From Zygaena filipendulae (Eukaryota; Arthropoda; Insecta; Lepidoptera; Zygaenidae), in assembly GCA_907165275.2 (NCBI GenBank), contig OU015675.1:3675501-3739500 (forward strand): a stretch of 64,000 bases of DNA, written 5' to 3'. The notes under the pieces were generated by a model, which saw only the letters and a program-made list of their open reading frames with translations, did not search any database and was not told the DNA's origin. Within the stretch, counting starts at the first letter, position 1, and the number at the start of each line of letters is the position of its first letter. Of this stretch, positions 1-10,908 are shown one piece after another. The position numbers were made by a program, and so were the translations under genes.

Positions 1-2
1 GA

Positions 3-3000
3 AAAGGAAAGGAAGCACTGATCATAACCTCTGCCTATCTCCCATATGAGGACGTGGAACCAATTACACCAAAGTTGAGAGACCTCGTCGAGTACGGCAG
101 CCAGAGCAACCATCATGTTATCATCGGCTGCGATGCGAATGCACACCATGTCGTCTGGGGAAGCTCGGACGTTAACAAAAGAGGAGAAAAAGTACTAGAA
201 TTTGTGGTAAGTTCTAATTTACAATTTCTCAATAACGGAAACAGGCCGACTTTTGTCACATCAAGACGTAAGGAGGTAATAGACATAACACTGGCTTCTA
301 ATAAAGCAATCAACAATGTTATGAATTGGCATGTATCTAATGAAACTTCACTTTCAGACCACAGATACATATGCTTCAGGTACAGCAACACAATGGAGTG
401 GACAACTGTACGCAGAAGGAATCCCAGAAACACGGACTGGAGTGCTTTTAGGAAGGACTTAAAGGAAGAACTGGGAAACGTAAAAGGAAATCTAGGTTCA
501 ACCTTGGATCTTGAATTCGAAGCGGACAAAGTTAATCAGGCCATCATGGGAGCATGGTTAAAAAACTGTCCTGAAAAGGAAGTTATTTCAAAGAGGGTAC
601 CGTGGTGGTCAACTAAACTTTCAAAGCTAAAGAAGACCACACGCAAAGCTTTCAACAAAGCCATGGCTACCAAGGAATTCAGTGAATATCATAAACTGCT
701 CACAGAATATAACAAAGAGGTACGAAAGGCTAAACGCAAGGCTTGGAGGGAACACTGTGAAAAAGTCAGTACAATACCCGAAAGCATGAGACTTTCTAAA
801 GCTATGGCTGCAGTCAAGGCTCACCCTTTGTCAGTAGTACGAAATGATGATGGAGAGCTCACAGACTCAGGAAAAGAGACTTTGGAAGTGATGTTTAAGA
901 CACACTTCCCAGGATCAGAGGAAATAGAGGCAGTAAATGAGGAGCCAATCACCACTAACGAGCTATCGCGCCGTACTAGTAGAGAAGATTGGAACACTGC
1001 TAAAAAGGTAGTAGATGAATTAAAGGTTAAATGGGCACTATTCAGCTTCGAGCCGTTCAAATCTCCAGGGCCGGATGGAATATACCCAATTCTACTACAA
1101 CAGGGCGCAGCAATACTGTTGCCGCAATTGTGCAGGATTTTCAAGGCCTGTTTCGCTCTGGGGTATATACCAAAAATATGGCGACAGGTAAAGGTAGTGT
1201 ATATACCAAAACCAGGTAAACCCAGCTACGACCAGGCAAAATCATACAGGCCTATAAGCTTATCATCATTTATACTAAAATGCATGGAAAAACTTGTAGA
1301 CAAATATATAAGGGCTGGACCATTACAAGGGACTAAACTGCATGAGATGCAATGTGCTTACCAGCCGGGTAAATCGACTGAAACGGCGCTGCACTATGTG
1401 GTCAGTCGTGCGGAAAAGGCAATTGTAGAGAAGGAGTTGTGCTTGGGAGCCTTTCTAGATATAGAAGGAGCCTTTGACAGAACAACCCACGATTCTATTA
1501 AGGAGGCTGTAAAGGTACACGGCATAAACAGGACAGTTGGTCAATGGATCGATAACATGTTAAAGGGCAGAATCATACATTCGAACCTACGAGGTGAATC
1601 AATGTGTGTGAGAGCCACTAGGGGGTGTCCACAAGGAGGTGTGCTCTCGCCTATCCTCTGGTGTTTAGTAATTGACTCACTCATCAGAGAACTAAACAAA
1701 GGACCGTTCTACACGGTAGGATACGCAGATGACATCGTAATACTAGTTAATGGAAAATTTCCTGGGACTACGACATGTCTAATGCAAGAGGCTCTGGGTA
1801 GAGTTGAGAGATGGTGCATAAAAAACCATCTCTCTGTCAGTCCTAGTAAAACGTCACTAGTGGCATTTACCAGGAGAAGGGCCTTAGCGGAACTGAGAAC
1901 CGTATCCCTGTCAGGGAATCAGTTAAACTGGTCCACTGAAGTGAAATACCTTGGAGTCACTTTGGACAAGGAGCTCACGTTTAAAACACACGTGAACAAC
2001 ATAACGACAAAGGCTCTAAGAGTATTTGGAATGTGCCGCAGAGCTTACGGAAACACATGGGGCCTAAAACCAAAAGTAGTCCACTGGCTTTACAAGATGA
2101 TGGTCATCCCCATAATTAGGTATGGCAGCATCGTGTGGTGGCCAAGAACTAAACTAGGAACATGCAGGACTGAACTTGGGAAAGTGCAACGCCTAGCATG
2201 TTTATCAATCACTGGGGCCTTTAAAACGACTCCAACGTCGGCAATGGAGGTTCTTTTGGACCTTACACCACTACACATAGAGGTGGAGGCCGAGGCTAGA
2301 AAAGCACTATATAGATTAGTCGTGGCTGGAGCGTGGAGTAGCTCTATTCCGCTAACCATGCATACGAAATTGGATGTCAACAACGACATTGACGGACTGA
2401 TGAGCATGGGTAGCGACAAGATGAACCCCGTCTACTCATTCAAAAGGAATTACAAAGTCCAAATCCCAAGTAGGGAAGAATGGAAACAAGGCATACGGAA
2501 ACCAGAAATGGAGAACCTCATCTGGTATACAGATGGCTCTAAAACGAGCACAGGCACAGGGGCGGGGGTCTATGCTGAACATTTCAGATCTACCCAAAGC
2601 ATGGGAAGATTCGCAACAGTTTTTCAAGCAGAAACCTACGCCATAATAAGCTGTGTTAAAGAAAACATTAAAAGCGAAACAAAAGGAAAGTCCATCTACA
2701 TACTTACAGACAGCCAAGCAGCGTTAAAAGCTGTAACATCATGTAGAGTGGAGTCAAGGTTGGTGCACGAATGCGTCCGCGCACTAAATAAACTGGGCAC
2801 TAACAACCAGGTCAGACTAATCTGGGTTCCAGGTCATGTAGGCATACAAGGCAATGAACTTGCAGATGAACTGGCTAGGGCAGGATCAGACAAGACCTTC
2901 TTTGGACCGGAGCCATTTGTGGGGATCTCTGACAACACTGTGAAAAAGGCAATACGCCAAAATGCCCGGAAAAGACACACACAAGAGTGGTCACTGTCTA

Positions 3001-3344
3001 CGGGTCTTAGGCATTCTAAACGCTTCATCGGCGACAATATTGATGTGAAACTATCACGCAACATACTTCTACTGAGTCGCAATCAGGCCCGCCTAATTAC
3101 TGGTGTGCTTACAGGCCACTTCGGGACTAGGGAGCACCTCACGAAGATGAGATTGGCCAGCGACCCATCCTGCAGAAAGTGCGGTATAGAGGTGGAAACA
3201 ATGGCACATCTTATGTGCGAGTGCGACGCCCTGGCTCGCAAACGTATGGCCCTCCTGGGGACGGCTTACCCGGAACCAGAGGACTTTAGGTTCCTACCCC
3301 TCCACTGCACACTAGCCTTCGCCGCCGAGGTTTTTAGGGAGTAG
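3..3344 (+). CDS. Retrotransposon pol polyprotein: endonuclease, reverse transcriptase, RNase H (5' partial)
   Basis: Frame 3 is open from the left edge to a TAG ending at 3344, more than 1,100 codons with no stop or frameshift. The first ~110 residues are the C-terminal half of an apurinic-type endonuclease (CDANAHHVVWGSSD, then SLSDHRY). Reverse transcriptase follows: SPGPDGIYP, SYRPISLSS, the D-containing FLDIEGAFD, GCPQGGVLSP and the catalytic YADD. RNase H is marked by WYTDGSK, TDSQAALKA and WVPGHVGIQGNELADELA. The C-terminus carries C-x2-C-x8-H-x3-C before the stop. These are the activities of target-primed reverse transcription. All visible catalytic motifs are intact, so the copy is young. 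The true start codon is outside the window; the first ORF protein, if any, is not visible. Confidence 0.93.
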   Translation, partial: KGKEALIITSAYLPYEDVEPITPKLRDLVEYGSQSNHHVIIGCDANAHHVVWGSSDVNKRGEKVLEFVVSSNLQFLNNGNRPTFVTSRRKEVIDITLASNKAINNVMNWHVSNETSLSDHRYICFRYSNTMEWTTVRRRNPRNTDWSAFRKDLKEELGNVKGNLGSTLDLEFEADKVNQAIMGAWLKNCPEKEVISKRVPWWSTKLSKLKKTTRKAFNKAMATKEFSEYHKLLTEYNKEVRKAKRKAWREHCEKVSTIPESMRLSKAMAAVKAHPLSVVRNDDGELTDSGKETLEVMFKTHFPGSEEIEAVNEEPITTNELSRRTSREDWNTAKKVVDELKVKWALFSFEPFKSPGPDGIYPILLQQGAAILLPQLCRIFKACFALGYIPKIWRQVKVVYIPKPGKPSYDQAKSYRPISLSSFILKCMEKLVDKYIRAGPLQGTKLHEMQCAYQPGKSTETALHYVVSRAEKAIVEKELCLGAFLDIEGAFDRTTHDSIKEAVKVHGINRTVGQWIDNMLKGRIIHSNLRGESMCVRATRGCPQGGVLSPILWCLVIDSLIRELNKGPFYTVGYADDIVILVNGKFPGTTTCLMQEALGRVERWCIKNHLSVSPSKTSLVAFTRRRALAELRTVSLSGNQLNWSTEVKYLGVTLDKELTFKTHVNNITTKALRVFGMCRRAYGNTWGLKPKVVHWLYKMMVIPIIRYGSIVWWPRTKLGTCRTELGKVQRLACLSITGAFKTTPTSAMEVLLDLTPLHIEVEAEARKALYRLVVAGAWSSSIPLTMHTKLDVNNDIDGLMSMGSDKMNPVYSFKRNYKVQIPSREEWKQGIRKPEMENLIWYTDGSKTSTGTGAGVYAEHFRSTQSMGRFATVFQAETYAIISCVKENIKSETKGKSIYILTDSQAALKAVTSCRVESRLVHECVRALNKLGTNNQVRLIWVPGHVGIQGNELADELARAGSDKTFFGPEPFVGISDNTVKKAIRQNARKRHTQEWSLSTGLRHSKRFIGDNIDVKLSRNILLLSRNQARLITGVLTGHFGTREHLTKMRLASDPSCRKCGIEVETMAHLMCECDALARKRMALLGTAYPEPEDFRFLPLHCTLAFAAEVFRE

Positions 3345-3424
3345 AGGGAGGATCACAGGGTGGGGATGGCACAAAAGATCCCAAGGGTCGAAGTGCCGAG
3401 GCTTTGTCTGCCTGCCCCATTTAT

Positions 3425-3448
3425 TAAGATAAGATAAGATAAGATAAG
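3425..3448 (+). repeat. (TAAGA)n tail of the non-LTR element
   Basis: Nearly five copies of the 5-mer TAAGA immediately follow the short 3' UTR. Several RNase H-bearing non-LTR clades end in short tandem repeats made during target-primed reverse transcription; this marks the element's 3' end. Confidence 0.8.
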
Positions 3449-3541
3449 CTCCTTCATACTTCTACTGTCCTAGGAGCTTTTTTCACGAAATCATTTCCTG
3501 TTCCATGCAAGCTGTTCCTTTGCTATTTAGGCGCCTACTAA

Positions 3542-4014
3542 TTACTAAAACAATACTAACGGTCGCACTTAGAGTCGTTTTAATGATTAATTAAAATTAA
3601 GTAAAGAGTTAGTAAGTGCGGCGGTTACTTAACAAAATAAGAGCTTCATTAACTGACTACAATAAATAATGAGTGAGCAGCTATTGAAGACGTACGTATC
3701 GTAATGGGGTATTTAAAAAAAAAATCATCACATAATATGATGTAATGGTCTGAGATTGATGTGGAAATTGAACCCACGACAATCCGTTACTAAAACAATA
3801 CTAACGGTCGCACTTAGACTCGTTTTTATGATTAATTAAATTTAACTAAAGAGTAAGTGAGTGCGGCGGTTACTTAACAAAATAAGGGCTTCATTAATTG
3901 ACTTCAATAATGAGTGCTAAGCTATTGAAGACGTACGTATCGTATGGGGTATTTGAAAAATATCATCACATAATAATATGACGTAATGGTATTCTTGAAC
4001 CCGCGACCATCCGT
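3542..4014. repeat. Two-copy direct tandem repeat, period about 245 bp
   Basis: The block beginning ACTAAAACAATACTAACGG near 3543 recurs near 3788 with about 90% identity. Both copies contain the words GTGCGGCGGTTACTTAAC and TTGAAGACGTACGTATCGTA. Copy 2 differs by small indels and ends near the ACCCGCGACCATCC word. No coding potential. It could be a duplicated fragment of an unidentified transposable element; a shorter related word (GAGTGCGGCGGTTG) recurs near 59977. Confidence 0.75.
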
Positions 4015-5733
4015 TTCTAAGTACAAAAAATTATTGCGAAGTAATGGTAGTCATTGAACATTCGGCAACCCTAGAAAAGGTTCAAGACGATGTGCGGGGG
4101 CGCAACCCATTTTGAAAGGAACCACGCCCATTTCATAATGGCCGCCTGCTCAAAATCAGATAGGGGTAGGGGGTATCGGGTAAAAGGACCAGTGGTCAGC
4201 GTTATTAATTGGTCATAAGTCATAAATATTTAAATTAAGTCATAATTGGAATAAACGAATCACGTATTCCCAAATTGCTCTAGTTCTTCACGTGACAGGA
4301 GCGATGCGTAATTAAGGGAAAAATTAGCTATTTTATGCAGGTGCTGTCTGTCAACAAGAGCTGTATGAGCTGTTATGTCTGAAATGTTTTTTACTACACG
4401 CGGTTTTCTTTTCAAATGTAAAAAAACTAATGTTATAAGTAATGGTAAAATTTATTGTTTTTATTTACGATTGGTTTATTTATTAGTTTATCTTTCAGAG
4501 TTTATCTTTTAGTTTCTTTATCAGACGAATCCTGCCAACTCAAACGTCAAAAAGTCGTTAGTAGGATGAATACTGGTACCTTACCCTATTATTTACTAAC
4601 ATTGTCGCGTGTAAAAATACTAAGACGGCAGAAGTCGAAGAGTGCGGCGGTACGGTGCGCCGGGCCAGGGGTCAGGGCCGGGGTCATTGACTTGTTATCA
4701 GACCGATTCAATTGATTGCTAGTGATGTACAGAGGCAAGTTAAAAAAGCAAAGTCGATAAAATTTTATCGTATTTTATTTCTTCGTATCAGCACTGCCAT
4801 CATCGTTCAATCATTCTTTACCATTAACATTACACGATCGTTTATTATGACCACACCTTTCGGTAACAGGCTGTATAAGTAGTTTAGTTGCTTTTGTAAA
4901 CCTTCGAACCTCACGGTTCCTCTATGAACTTCTTCTTCTTTTTTCAATATGGCAACAGACGCCTTTGATAGGTAGGCGCACTATTCATGCCAATGTCACT
5001 CAGAGAAAACAGTAGACAATTACAAATAGCAAATATTTGTTTAGACAGAATATGATCAAATTCACAAAGATTGTTGTCGGTTGTTGACGAGTGAAAGCCG
5101 TACCGAAAACACGCGTGTCACGTTGTCTTCGTTATTTCAGTTACTTTTCAGCATCTATTTTGGACCCTGAGCAGGAAACTGGCTTTCAAGAGAGCCATGT
5201 TTTAACTTAGGGAACAATTTAACATTGTTATTGGCGTTTCGCCATAATTGAAGAAGTAGATGAAAAGATTTTTATTGTTAAGAAACATTGTCATTGGCAA
5301 ATTATAATTATAGACGCCATTATTAAAGAAGAAGAAGAAGATTGTTGTCATAATCCCTAAGAAGAGGACTATACTGTAAATATCATAAACTACATTGAAA
5401 TACGTCTATGAACTTGGTGTTATTTTCTTATTGTTGTTGACAGCACTGTCCGTATACTAGTGAGTAAACATGACATCTCCAGGTGTCCTGGTTAAATCTA
5501 CGCATCAGGGTAAATACGGGATCAACATTGGTGTTTACTAACTTAAGTACCTATGTATTCACAAAAAATAAAGTAACTATAAAAGTTTTAATCAGTTCTG
5601 TTATCTGGTAGCCATCCTCAAAGGCTTGGTTTGTGACCAGGTGACGATGTCTGATAGTGATCAAGTATTATCATGTTTTTGTTATGCTAAGTAATAAGTA
5701 TATATCAGTTTTTATTTTAATTTAAATACTGAC
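4015..5733. other. Non-coding interval downstream of the last visible chitinase exon
   Basis: No exon resembling the missing chitinase C-terminus (the GGxMVWSxDTDDF region) was found on the minus strand. A GC-rich patch lies at 4630-4690 with no recognised function. A word TATAGACGCCATTATTAAAGAAGAAG at 5303-5330 ends in a GAA run and recurs inverted near 31725-31755, which suggests a shared repeat end. Confidence 0.5.
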
Positions 5734-5888
5734 CTCATTGAAGCCAATGACTCCATTGGTCTGCGTGTAGTCCCCGGCGATGCCAGGACCACTTGCTGGT
5801 GCCCTGAGTCCGTTCACACTCGGGTCGGTTAGGGTGAAAGTGCGGCCGTAAAAGGGTAAGCCAATCACTAGTTTTTCCGGTGGACAAC
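5734..5888 (-). CDS. Chitinase exon 6, last one visible
   Basis: The acceptor is TTTTCATAG. It encodes CPPEKLVIGLPFYGRTFTL, VNGLRAPASGPGIAGDYT and NGVIGFNE. The donor GAG|GTCAGT is weaker than the others, and reading through it meets a stop after three codons (V-S-I). A prematurely ended product is therefore possible if the intron is retained. The next exon was not found. Confidence 0.9.
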
Positions 5889-8800
5889 CTATGAAAATTA
5901 TCGTATTTGATTAGAAATATATAAAAGTTAAATAAATAAATGAAAGACAAAAAAGTGTAGCGATATTTTAGATCTTTAACGAAAAAAAATTAAACTGACT
6001 TTGAGTTCGGTTGTCTGTCTTCGAAACTTATCGTCATCCATATCTACTAGGTACCTTTAAACGAGCAATTCTCGTCGAGCAAATCTCGGCAACGGCTCCA
6101 ACGATTTTCGGGGGTGATTAATCGATCTATGTAGTTAGGTTTCATTTTTAGAAAACGTCGTTTGATCCATGTTTTCAGACAGTAAAAAATGAGTGTTTGA
6201 TATGATATTGAAATTTACATTGTACCATTTCGAAAGAAACCCCTTTCGAACAAAAAAAAAATTGCAAATCCGTCTATATAATATGACGGAGTTATGCCCG
6301 AACATAAGATATAAAAAAAATAAAAAATAATTTATATAATATTATAACCTCCCCCTTTTCGAAGTGGGTTAAAAAAAAATTAATAGGTATCATTTTAAGT
6401 ATGGAACTATCGTTAAAACTTTATTTATTAATAAACAAATCGAGGCTGGCTTGGCGCATGAGCGTAAAAAGCCTCACTAAATAAATGATTTAAAAAAAAA
6501 TAAAAAAAAAGTCACATTCGCATTTACTATTAGTTAATTAGTTATGGGATTACCTTCTTTAAGCCAGAAGTTTATTGCTAGTTCAATAGAGTACACTTTT
6601 TCGTCTGGGGTGTCATCGTCACCTTCGCCTTTGTGAAGAGGTGAGTTGTGGCCAGTGACCGAATCAAAAGCACCATAGAAGTCGTATGTCATTAATCCTA
6701 TTAGATCGAAAAGTCTAAAAAAAAACATACATACAGCCGAATGGAGAACCTCCTTTTTGGAAGTAGGTTAAAAACATAAAATAAAACTGTTATTTATTTC
6801 TTGCTACGTGTTCTTTTATTAATAAATCTCTATAAGTATATATGAAAATTAGCTTAGACCACAAGAAAAAAATTGTTATTTAGATATTGTTGAGAAAATT
6901 ATTTAGTAAACTGTGTGGACAATTCCTATTTTTGTCCGATTGGATACAAAAAGACAGGGGTGTTAGCATTTCAACCAGATTCACTTTAATTTAAAATAAT
7001 TGTCGTCGAAACCAACTCAAGACAAGTTCGTAGATATTCGTACCTATAACTTAAAGGCATTTAAAAAAAATCTAATTTCCATGCACTGCAAACTAATCAC
7101 GGATTTTATTAAGAGAAACAAGTAGTTATTTCGTTTTTAGTAGGTCTATCACTAAGATAATAAATAACTCACTAACTCAATAGTTTATAAACTCACTTAG
7201 AAATGACGGGGATGTCATACGAAACGGCTGCCTTATCAGGAGTGGCAGCGACTGCAGCAGACAAGAGGTAACCGTGCTTGTCGAACTCGGTCCTTAGTTC
7301 GTTCAGCAATTTCACGTAGTTGACCACGTCGGCAGCCCCGTGTACTGTGTCTCTACCATTGGGGTACTCCCAGTCCAGATCCAGTCCATCGAAACCGTAT
7401 GTTTTCAACATGTTCACAGCGCTGTCCACGAAGTTCTTGCGGTATGACGAATTCGATGCCATCTTGGAAGAAAACAAGACGAAGTGTACGTATTATGTTA
7501 ATAACTATTCCCTGCGGTATTATTCTCGTTGTTTTGGGAGTTCCCACGGGAATTCCGTGGAATCTGTTCTTAGCTGATGTCTCCTACCTGTAATTAAGTT
7601 TTTAGTCAGTGAGTCAGTGACTTCACTTTTATATAATGTACAATGTACATACTATAACAGATTGATTTCAGTGATCGGTTGACGGTTGCCTAACTGCGGG
7701 TTCGGTGCCTCGGACTACTCCTTGTAATGTAAAAAAAAGTTAGTATAAAATGATTGAATAAAACACATTTTTTTATAAAAACAAATCAACAAATACATGA
7801 ATATTTTACCAAAGAGTATTTGCCCGACCCTTCATTCCAGCCTCCAACCGCCAATATTGTTTTTAAGGTAGCCTTCCGTTTTTTCAGAGCGTTAAATTTC
7901 CTGAAGTTGTCTGAAAAATTGCAAAATTTTGTAAATTTATTTTCAAAATGGTTCAGTTATCTAATACCTAGGAAATTTTTCTACTTTTGGTATGGATCTG
8001 TCGAAAATAATAAAAACAATAATGTTTTTATTAATAATAAGTTTCATTATTACTTTTTAGAGTTCTGTACCCAAAGGTCCAAACGGAGCCCTAATGCTGT
8101 CACTTGCGCGTCCGCCTGTCCGTCGTCTGGCACACGGGCTGTACAAATGGCTTTACAACCAAACCGTAGAAGCTACAGTGTAGAGTACAATATACGTATA
8201 TTGATGACTCAAAGCTATACAAATTGTCAAAAAATATTTTTAAGGATTTTTAAGCTCATTGAGTAGATAAAAGTTGTATTTTTCGTTTTGAAAAATATCG
8301 GAAAACAAAGGCATGAGAAGCCACCAAAGTTAGCTTTTTTACAACATTTTGTACCGAAGTATTTTCCAAATTACTTCGTCCACCCCGTTCACCTATAAAC
8401 TTAAAAACTTAATATTTATTAGGAACAAATACCAACATATTAATAACACTTTTTTATTTGAAATTCTATAATTTTCATTGTTATATTATAATTAACCAAC
8501 TTTATTTTGCGGTTTAATTCGTAGCATTGGTAGATGCGATGCGAGCGTCGGCGGCGGCAAGTTACTGCTACGGGTCTACGCGTTTAACCAAAAAAGTTTG
8601 TTTTAACAAAGAAAATTATGGAATTTCAAAGGAAAACATTGACGGAAGACAGACGGATCTTATATTCTAAATTTGGCACGGAACCCTAAATGTGCGAATT
8701 CCGACATGTATCTACTTGGCTGATTTTTTTATTGATAGATTGGTCTGACGTTTTCAGTTACCAATTACCATCTCGAGTTCTTCAATCCCATTGTTTGTGT

Positions 8801-10908
8801 CTACCTTTGTTGTGTTTTGTCTCTACCTAGAGCCGGCGGTAATGTTTTTCTTTTTCAATCGTTAGATTTGTTATTGTAAATAGGTACGTACTTATTATAT
8901 AGCATTCAAGTTTGTTTACTGCTGTATCAAAGCCCAAAGGTGCAGTCAAATTAAAATTCTACACATCCCAATCCCCCAATTTACGAGCTTCTTCATCCGC
9001 CAGGTTATCCTACTAATATTATAAAAGTGAAAGTGTGGATGTTTGAATGTTTGTTAATCACGTAAAAAAAGCTGAACGGATTTGGATGAAATTTGGCATG
9101 CACGTTGTCAGGGGTACAGAGAAGGACATAGGGTACTTTTTATCTCGGAATTCCCACGGGAACTTTAAGGCGGGGCACAGGTAGTTGTAAATAAATAGGA
9201 TGATGGTCTTTTAAGTTTTCTTGCACACACAAAGCATTCGACGTCGTGACGCGTCGCGTCTGACGACGCGAATAAAATACCAAGTAATAAGAGATTAAAA
9301 GTAAGCTTATAAAAATATTTTTCTCTTCTGTCCCTTGGTCTTACCTCTTCCCCAATTATCGGGCAGGTCCAGATAAGGGTCTAAAGACATGACATGACCT
9401 TGATCGTCAATTCCAGCGAACGTGTACACTACATGTGTGCACAGATCCACGTCTATATTGGTCACGTCGTATTTGCCCAGACTGTGTCTGTATGTGGCCC
9501 AAGTTCCATAGTAGCACATTACTACCTCTGTAACATTGAAGTGGCGATCACATGACATATTATGATTTTAGATCTCTAACTTCCCTTACCTTATGTTTGT
9601 GGAAGAAAGGCTTGCTTAGAGTTAAAAGTTTTTAGATTGTTTTTAGATTTGTTAGCTGAAATTTTGTCATAGAACTTTCGTTTTGATAACAGTATTAATA
9701 ATGTCTAACTTTAATAACACACGATATTAGATATTTATGAGGTCTTATTAAATGCGAAAAGTTGGTAGTGAGTAGGTACCACAGAAAATAATAATATTAA
9801 TCCACTTCACAACACACAGATCTACTTGATCCCATAGTAAGCTATTTTTAGCTTGTGTCGTGGAAATCAAGCAAACGTGGTATACATATACTATATGTAC
9901 ATAGAATTACATATCATATATTACCTACTATAGATACAATATATAAACACACCCAGACTGGAAAGTGGAACCCGGTCTTCATCACACAACCATATTATTT
10001 TACAAGGGTGCAAGAATGTCTCTACGGACTTAATTAGCACCAGCACGCTTGTAGTTTGCGGAGGATGTTGAACGCAATGAAAAGTGACAGAAGAAGATGA
10101 AGAGTGAAGAAACCATTTAAATTTTATTCAGCATTTACTCAGATGCGATACAAAACATCGCGCATTATTAAAATAAGACCATAAATTTTCCCTTTAATAT
10201 ATTGGTTGGATAGTAAAAAAATGGCGCTTTAATCTGTCTCTTTGTTTGATATTTTTTTTTATTTTGTAAAATATTTTCTTAATATACAAAAAAAACGTAA
10301 AATGTATAATATTAACGTGCGTTTACTGTTATCCTTTTTTTACCGTTATATATTTGCTGGAATCTTTTAGAAATAAAATGTTTTTTATATAAACTTTCAA
10401 AAAGTAGGAAAACCAATTACAATAATTTTACAATATATTGTAATGCATTTGTCATTATACAAATTTAATCGATAAAAATTGCAGTAATACCTAATATGAT
10501 TGCAGCTGGAAAAAAATATGTGAGACTTTAGTAATTAATTAAAATACACGTAGATTTCTACAAAAATAAAGTAACTTTTTACACATTTGGCGCATCACCG
10601 GTCGTTGCCGAGAGACGCTCGCTCAGCTCGCCATCGTGTTCAGCATGTGCCGTACAAACAAACCCAACCTAGGTGCTCTGCATTAGATATACATATATAC
10701 CTTGATATGATGTTATTTGTTATTTATTTTTTCAAGTACAAATGCTACGATTATTATAAAAAATGGTTACAAAGTTACTCGCGGTTTCAAGATTTTTAGG
10801 GACAGAAAATAATACGGAAATAAACACATATTACTTACTGTCATGAGCGATGACGCTGTTAACACACGCAATGAGAAACAGAAGCAAACCACACTCGAAA
10901 CCGTCCAT
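5734..10908 (-). CDS. GH18 chitinase, six exons, 3' end not found
   Basis: Exons 10839-10908, 9345-9527, 7810-7910, 7197-7462, 6554-6714 and 5734-5888 join in phase into about 311 residues. It begins with a signal peptide (MDGFECGLLLFLIACVNS), so it is secreted. The glycosyl hydrolase 18 barrel follows: VVMCYYGTWATYR (strand 1), the second conserved motif AVGGWNEGSGKYS, the catalytic FDGLDLDWEYP with the acid/base Glu present, then IGLMTYDFYGAFD and IGLPFYGRTF. The reaction is endo-hydrolysis of beta-1,4 GlcNAc bonds in chitin of cuticle or gut matrix. The intact Glu argues against an IDGF-type or other inactive chitinase-like protein. The last ~70 barrel residues, with the conserved MVWS/TDDF segment, and any chitin-binding domain are missing and may lie left of the window beyond the retrotransposon. 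The chitinase group is not assigned. Confidence 0.9.
6060..6205. repeat. Interspersed repeat, related copy at 56548-56735
   Basis: Shares AACGGCTCCAACGATTTTC, GGGGCGATTAATCGATCTA-like and TTTCATTTTTAGAAAACGTC with the copy near 56600, then diverges. It lies in the chitinase intron between exons 5 and 6. Family not identified. Confidence 0.65.
6554..6714 (-). CDS. Chitinase exon 5 (MTYDFYGA motif)
   Basis: The acceptor is a T-run plus AG at 6715-6716. It encodes KLFDLIGLMTYDFYGAFDSV, then the acidic HKGEGDDDTPDEKVYS and INFWLKEG. The donor is G|GTAATC, phase 1. The conserved M-x-Y-D segment lines the substrate cleft in the family. Confidence 0.92.
7197..7462 (-). CDS. Chitinase exon 4 (catalytic site)
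   Basis: The acceptor is TTTTCTTCCAAG. It encodes MASNSSYRKNFVDSAVNML, the catalytic YGFDGLDLDWEYPNGRDT and LLSAAVAATPDKAAVSYD. The donor is AA|GTGAGT, phase 2. All three acidic residues of DxxDxDxE are present. Confidence 0.94.
7810..7910 (-). CDS. Chitinase exon 3 (GGW motif)
   Basis: A 101-nt exon lying 1.4 kb from exon 2. The acceptor is TTTTTCAG. It encodes DNFRKFNALKKRKATLKTI and then LAVGGWNEGSGKYSL, the second conserved GH18 region. The donor is TTG|GTAAAA, phase 0. The phase fits both neighbours and the sequence continues directly into exon 4 (MASNSSYRKNFVDS). Confidence 0.88.
8060..8686. mobile_element. TIR element with TA flanks (related copy at 46560-46976)
   Basis: Begins GAGTTCTGTACCCAAAGG and ends GGCACGGAACCC, an imperfect terminal inverted repeat of about 18 bp, flanked by TA on both sides as in Tc1/mariner-type insertions. 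No transposase ORF, so non-autonomous. It sits in the chitinase intron between exons 2 and 3. Confidence 0.6.
9008..9184 (+). mobile_element. Helitron-like (Lep1-type) repeat copy
   Basis: Starts TCCTACTAATATTATAAAAG and contains ATGAAATTTGGCATGC, GGGTACAGAGAAGGACATAG and GGAATTCCCACGGGAACT. The 3' hairpin is partly deleted, ending GGGGCACAGGTAG. It lies in the chitinase intron between exons 2 and 3. Confidence 0.7.
9345..9527 (-). CDS. Chitinase exon 2 (barrel strand 1)
   Basis: The acceptor is TTACAG at 9528-9533. It encodes KVVMCYYGTWATYRHSLGKY, then an acidic stretch, LCTHVVYTFAG and SLDPYLDLPDNWGRG. The donor is G|GTAAGA at 9344, phase 1. Length 183 nt. Confidence 0.92.
10839..10908 (-). 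CDS. Chitinase exon 1 (signal peptide)
   Basis: ATG at 10908-10906. It encodes MDGFECGLLLFLIACVNS followed by VIAHD, a hydrophobic core and small residues before cleavage. The donor is A|GTAAGT (phase 1), matching exon 2, whose first two bases complete a Lys codon. Confidence 0.88.

Larger units (their letters stand above)
1..3450 (+). mobile_element. Non-LTR retrotransposon (RNase H-bearing, R1/LOA/I-like), 5' part outside window
   Basis: A LINE-type element whose open reading frame is already open at the first base, so its 5' end lies left of the window. Domain order is endonuclease, reverse transcriptase, RNase H and a C-terminal CCHC-like zinc knuckle. The 3' UTR is short (3345-3424) and ends in a TAAGA tandem tail instead of poly(A). 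Target-site duplications cannot be assessed because the 5' end is missing. Clade assignment (R1/LOA/I-type because RNase H is present) is inferred from domain content and not from a tree. Confidence 0.9.

Noticed and set aside
7320..7593. Plus-strand and alternative-frame ORFs over chitinase exon 4
   Set aside because: They are antisense or shifted shadows of the real minus-strand exon.
5734..10908. Calling the GH18 gene an imaginal disc growth factor or inactive chitinase-like protein
   Set aside because: The catalytic Glu and all Asp residues of DGLDLDWEYP are intact.
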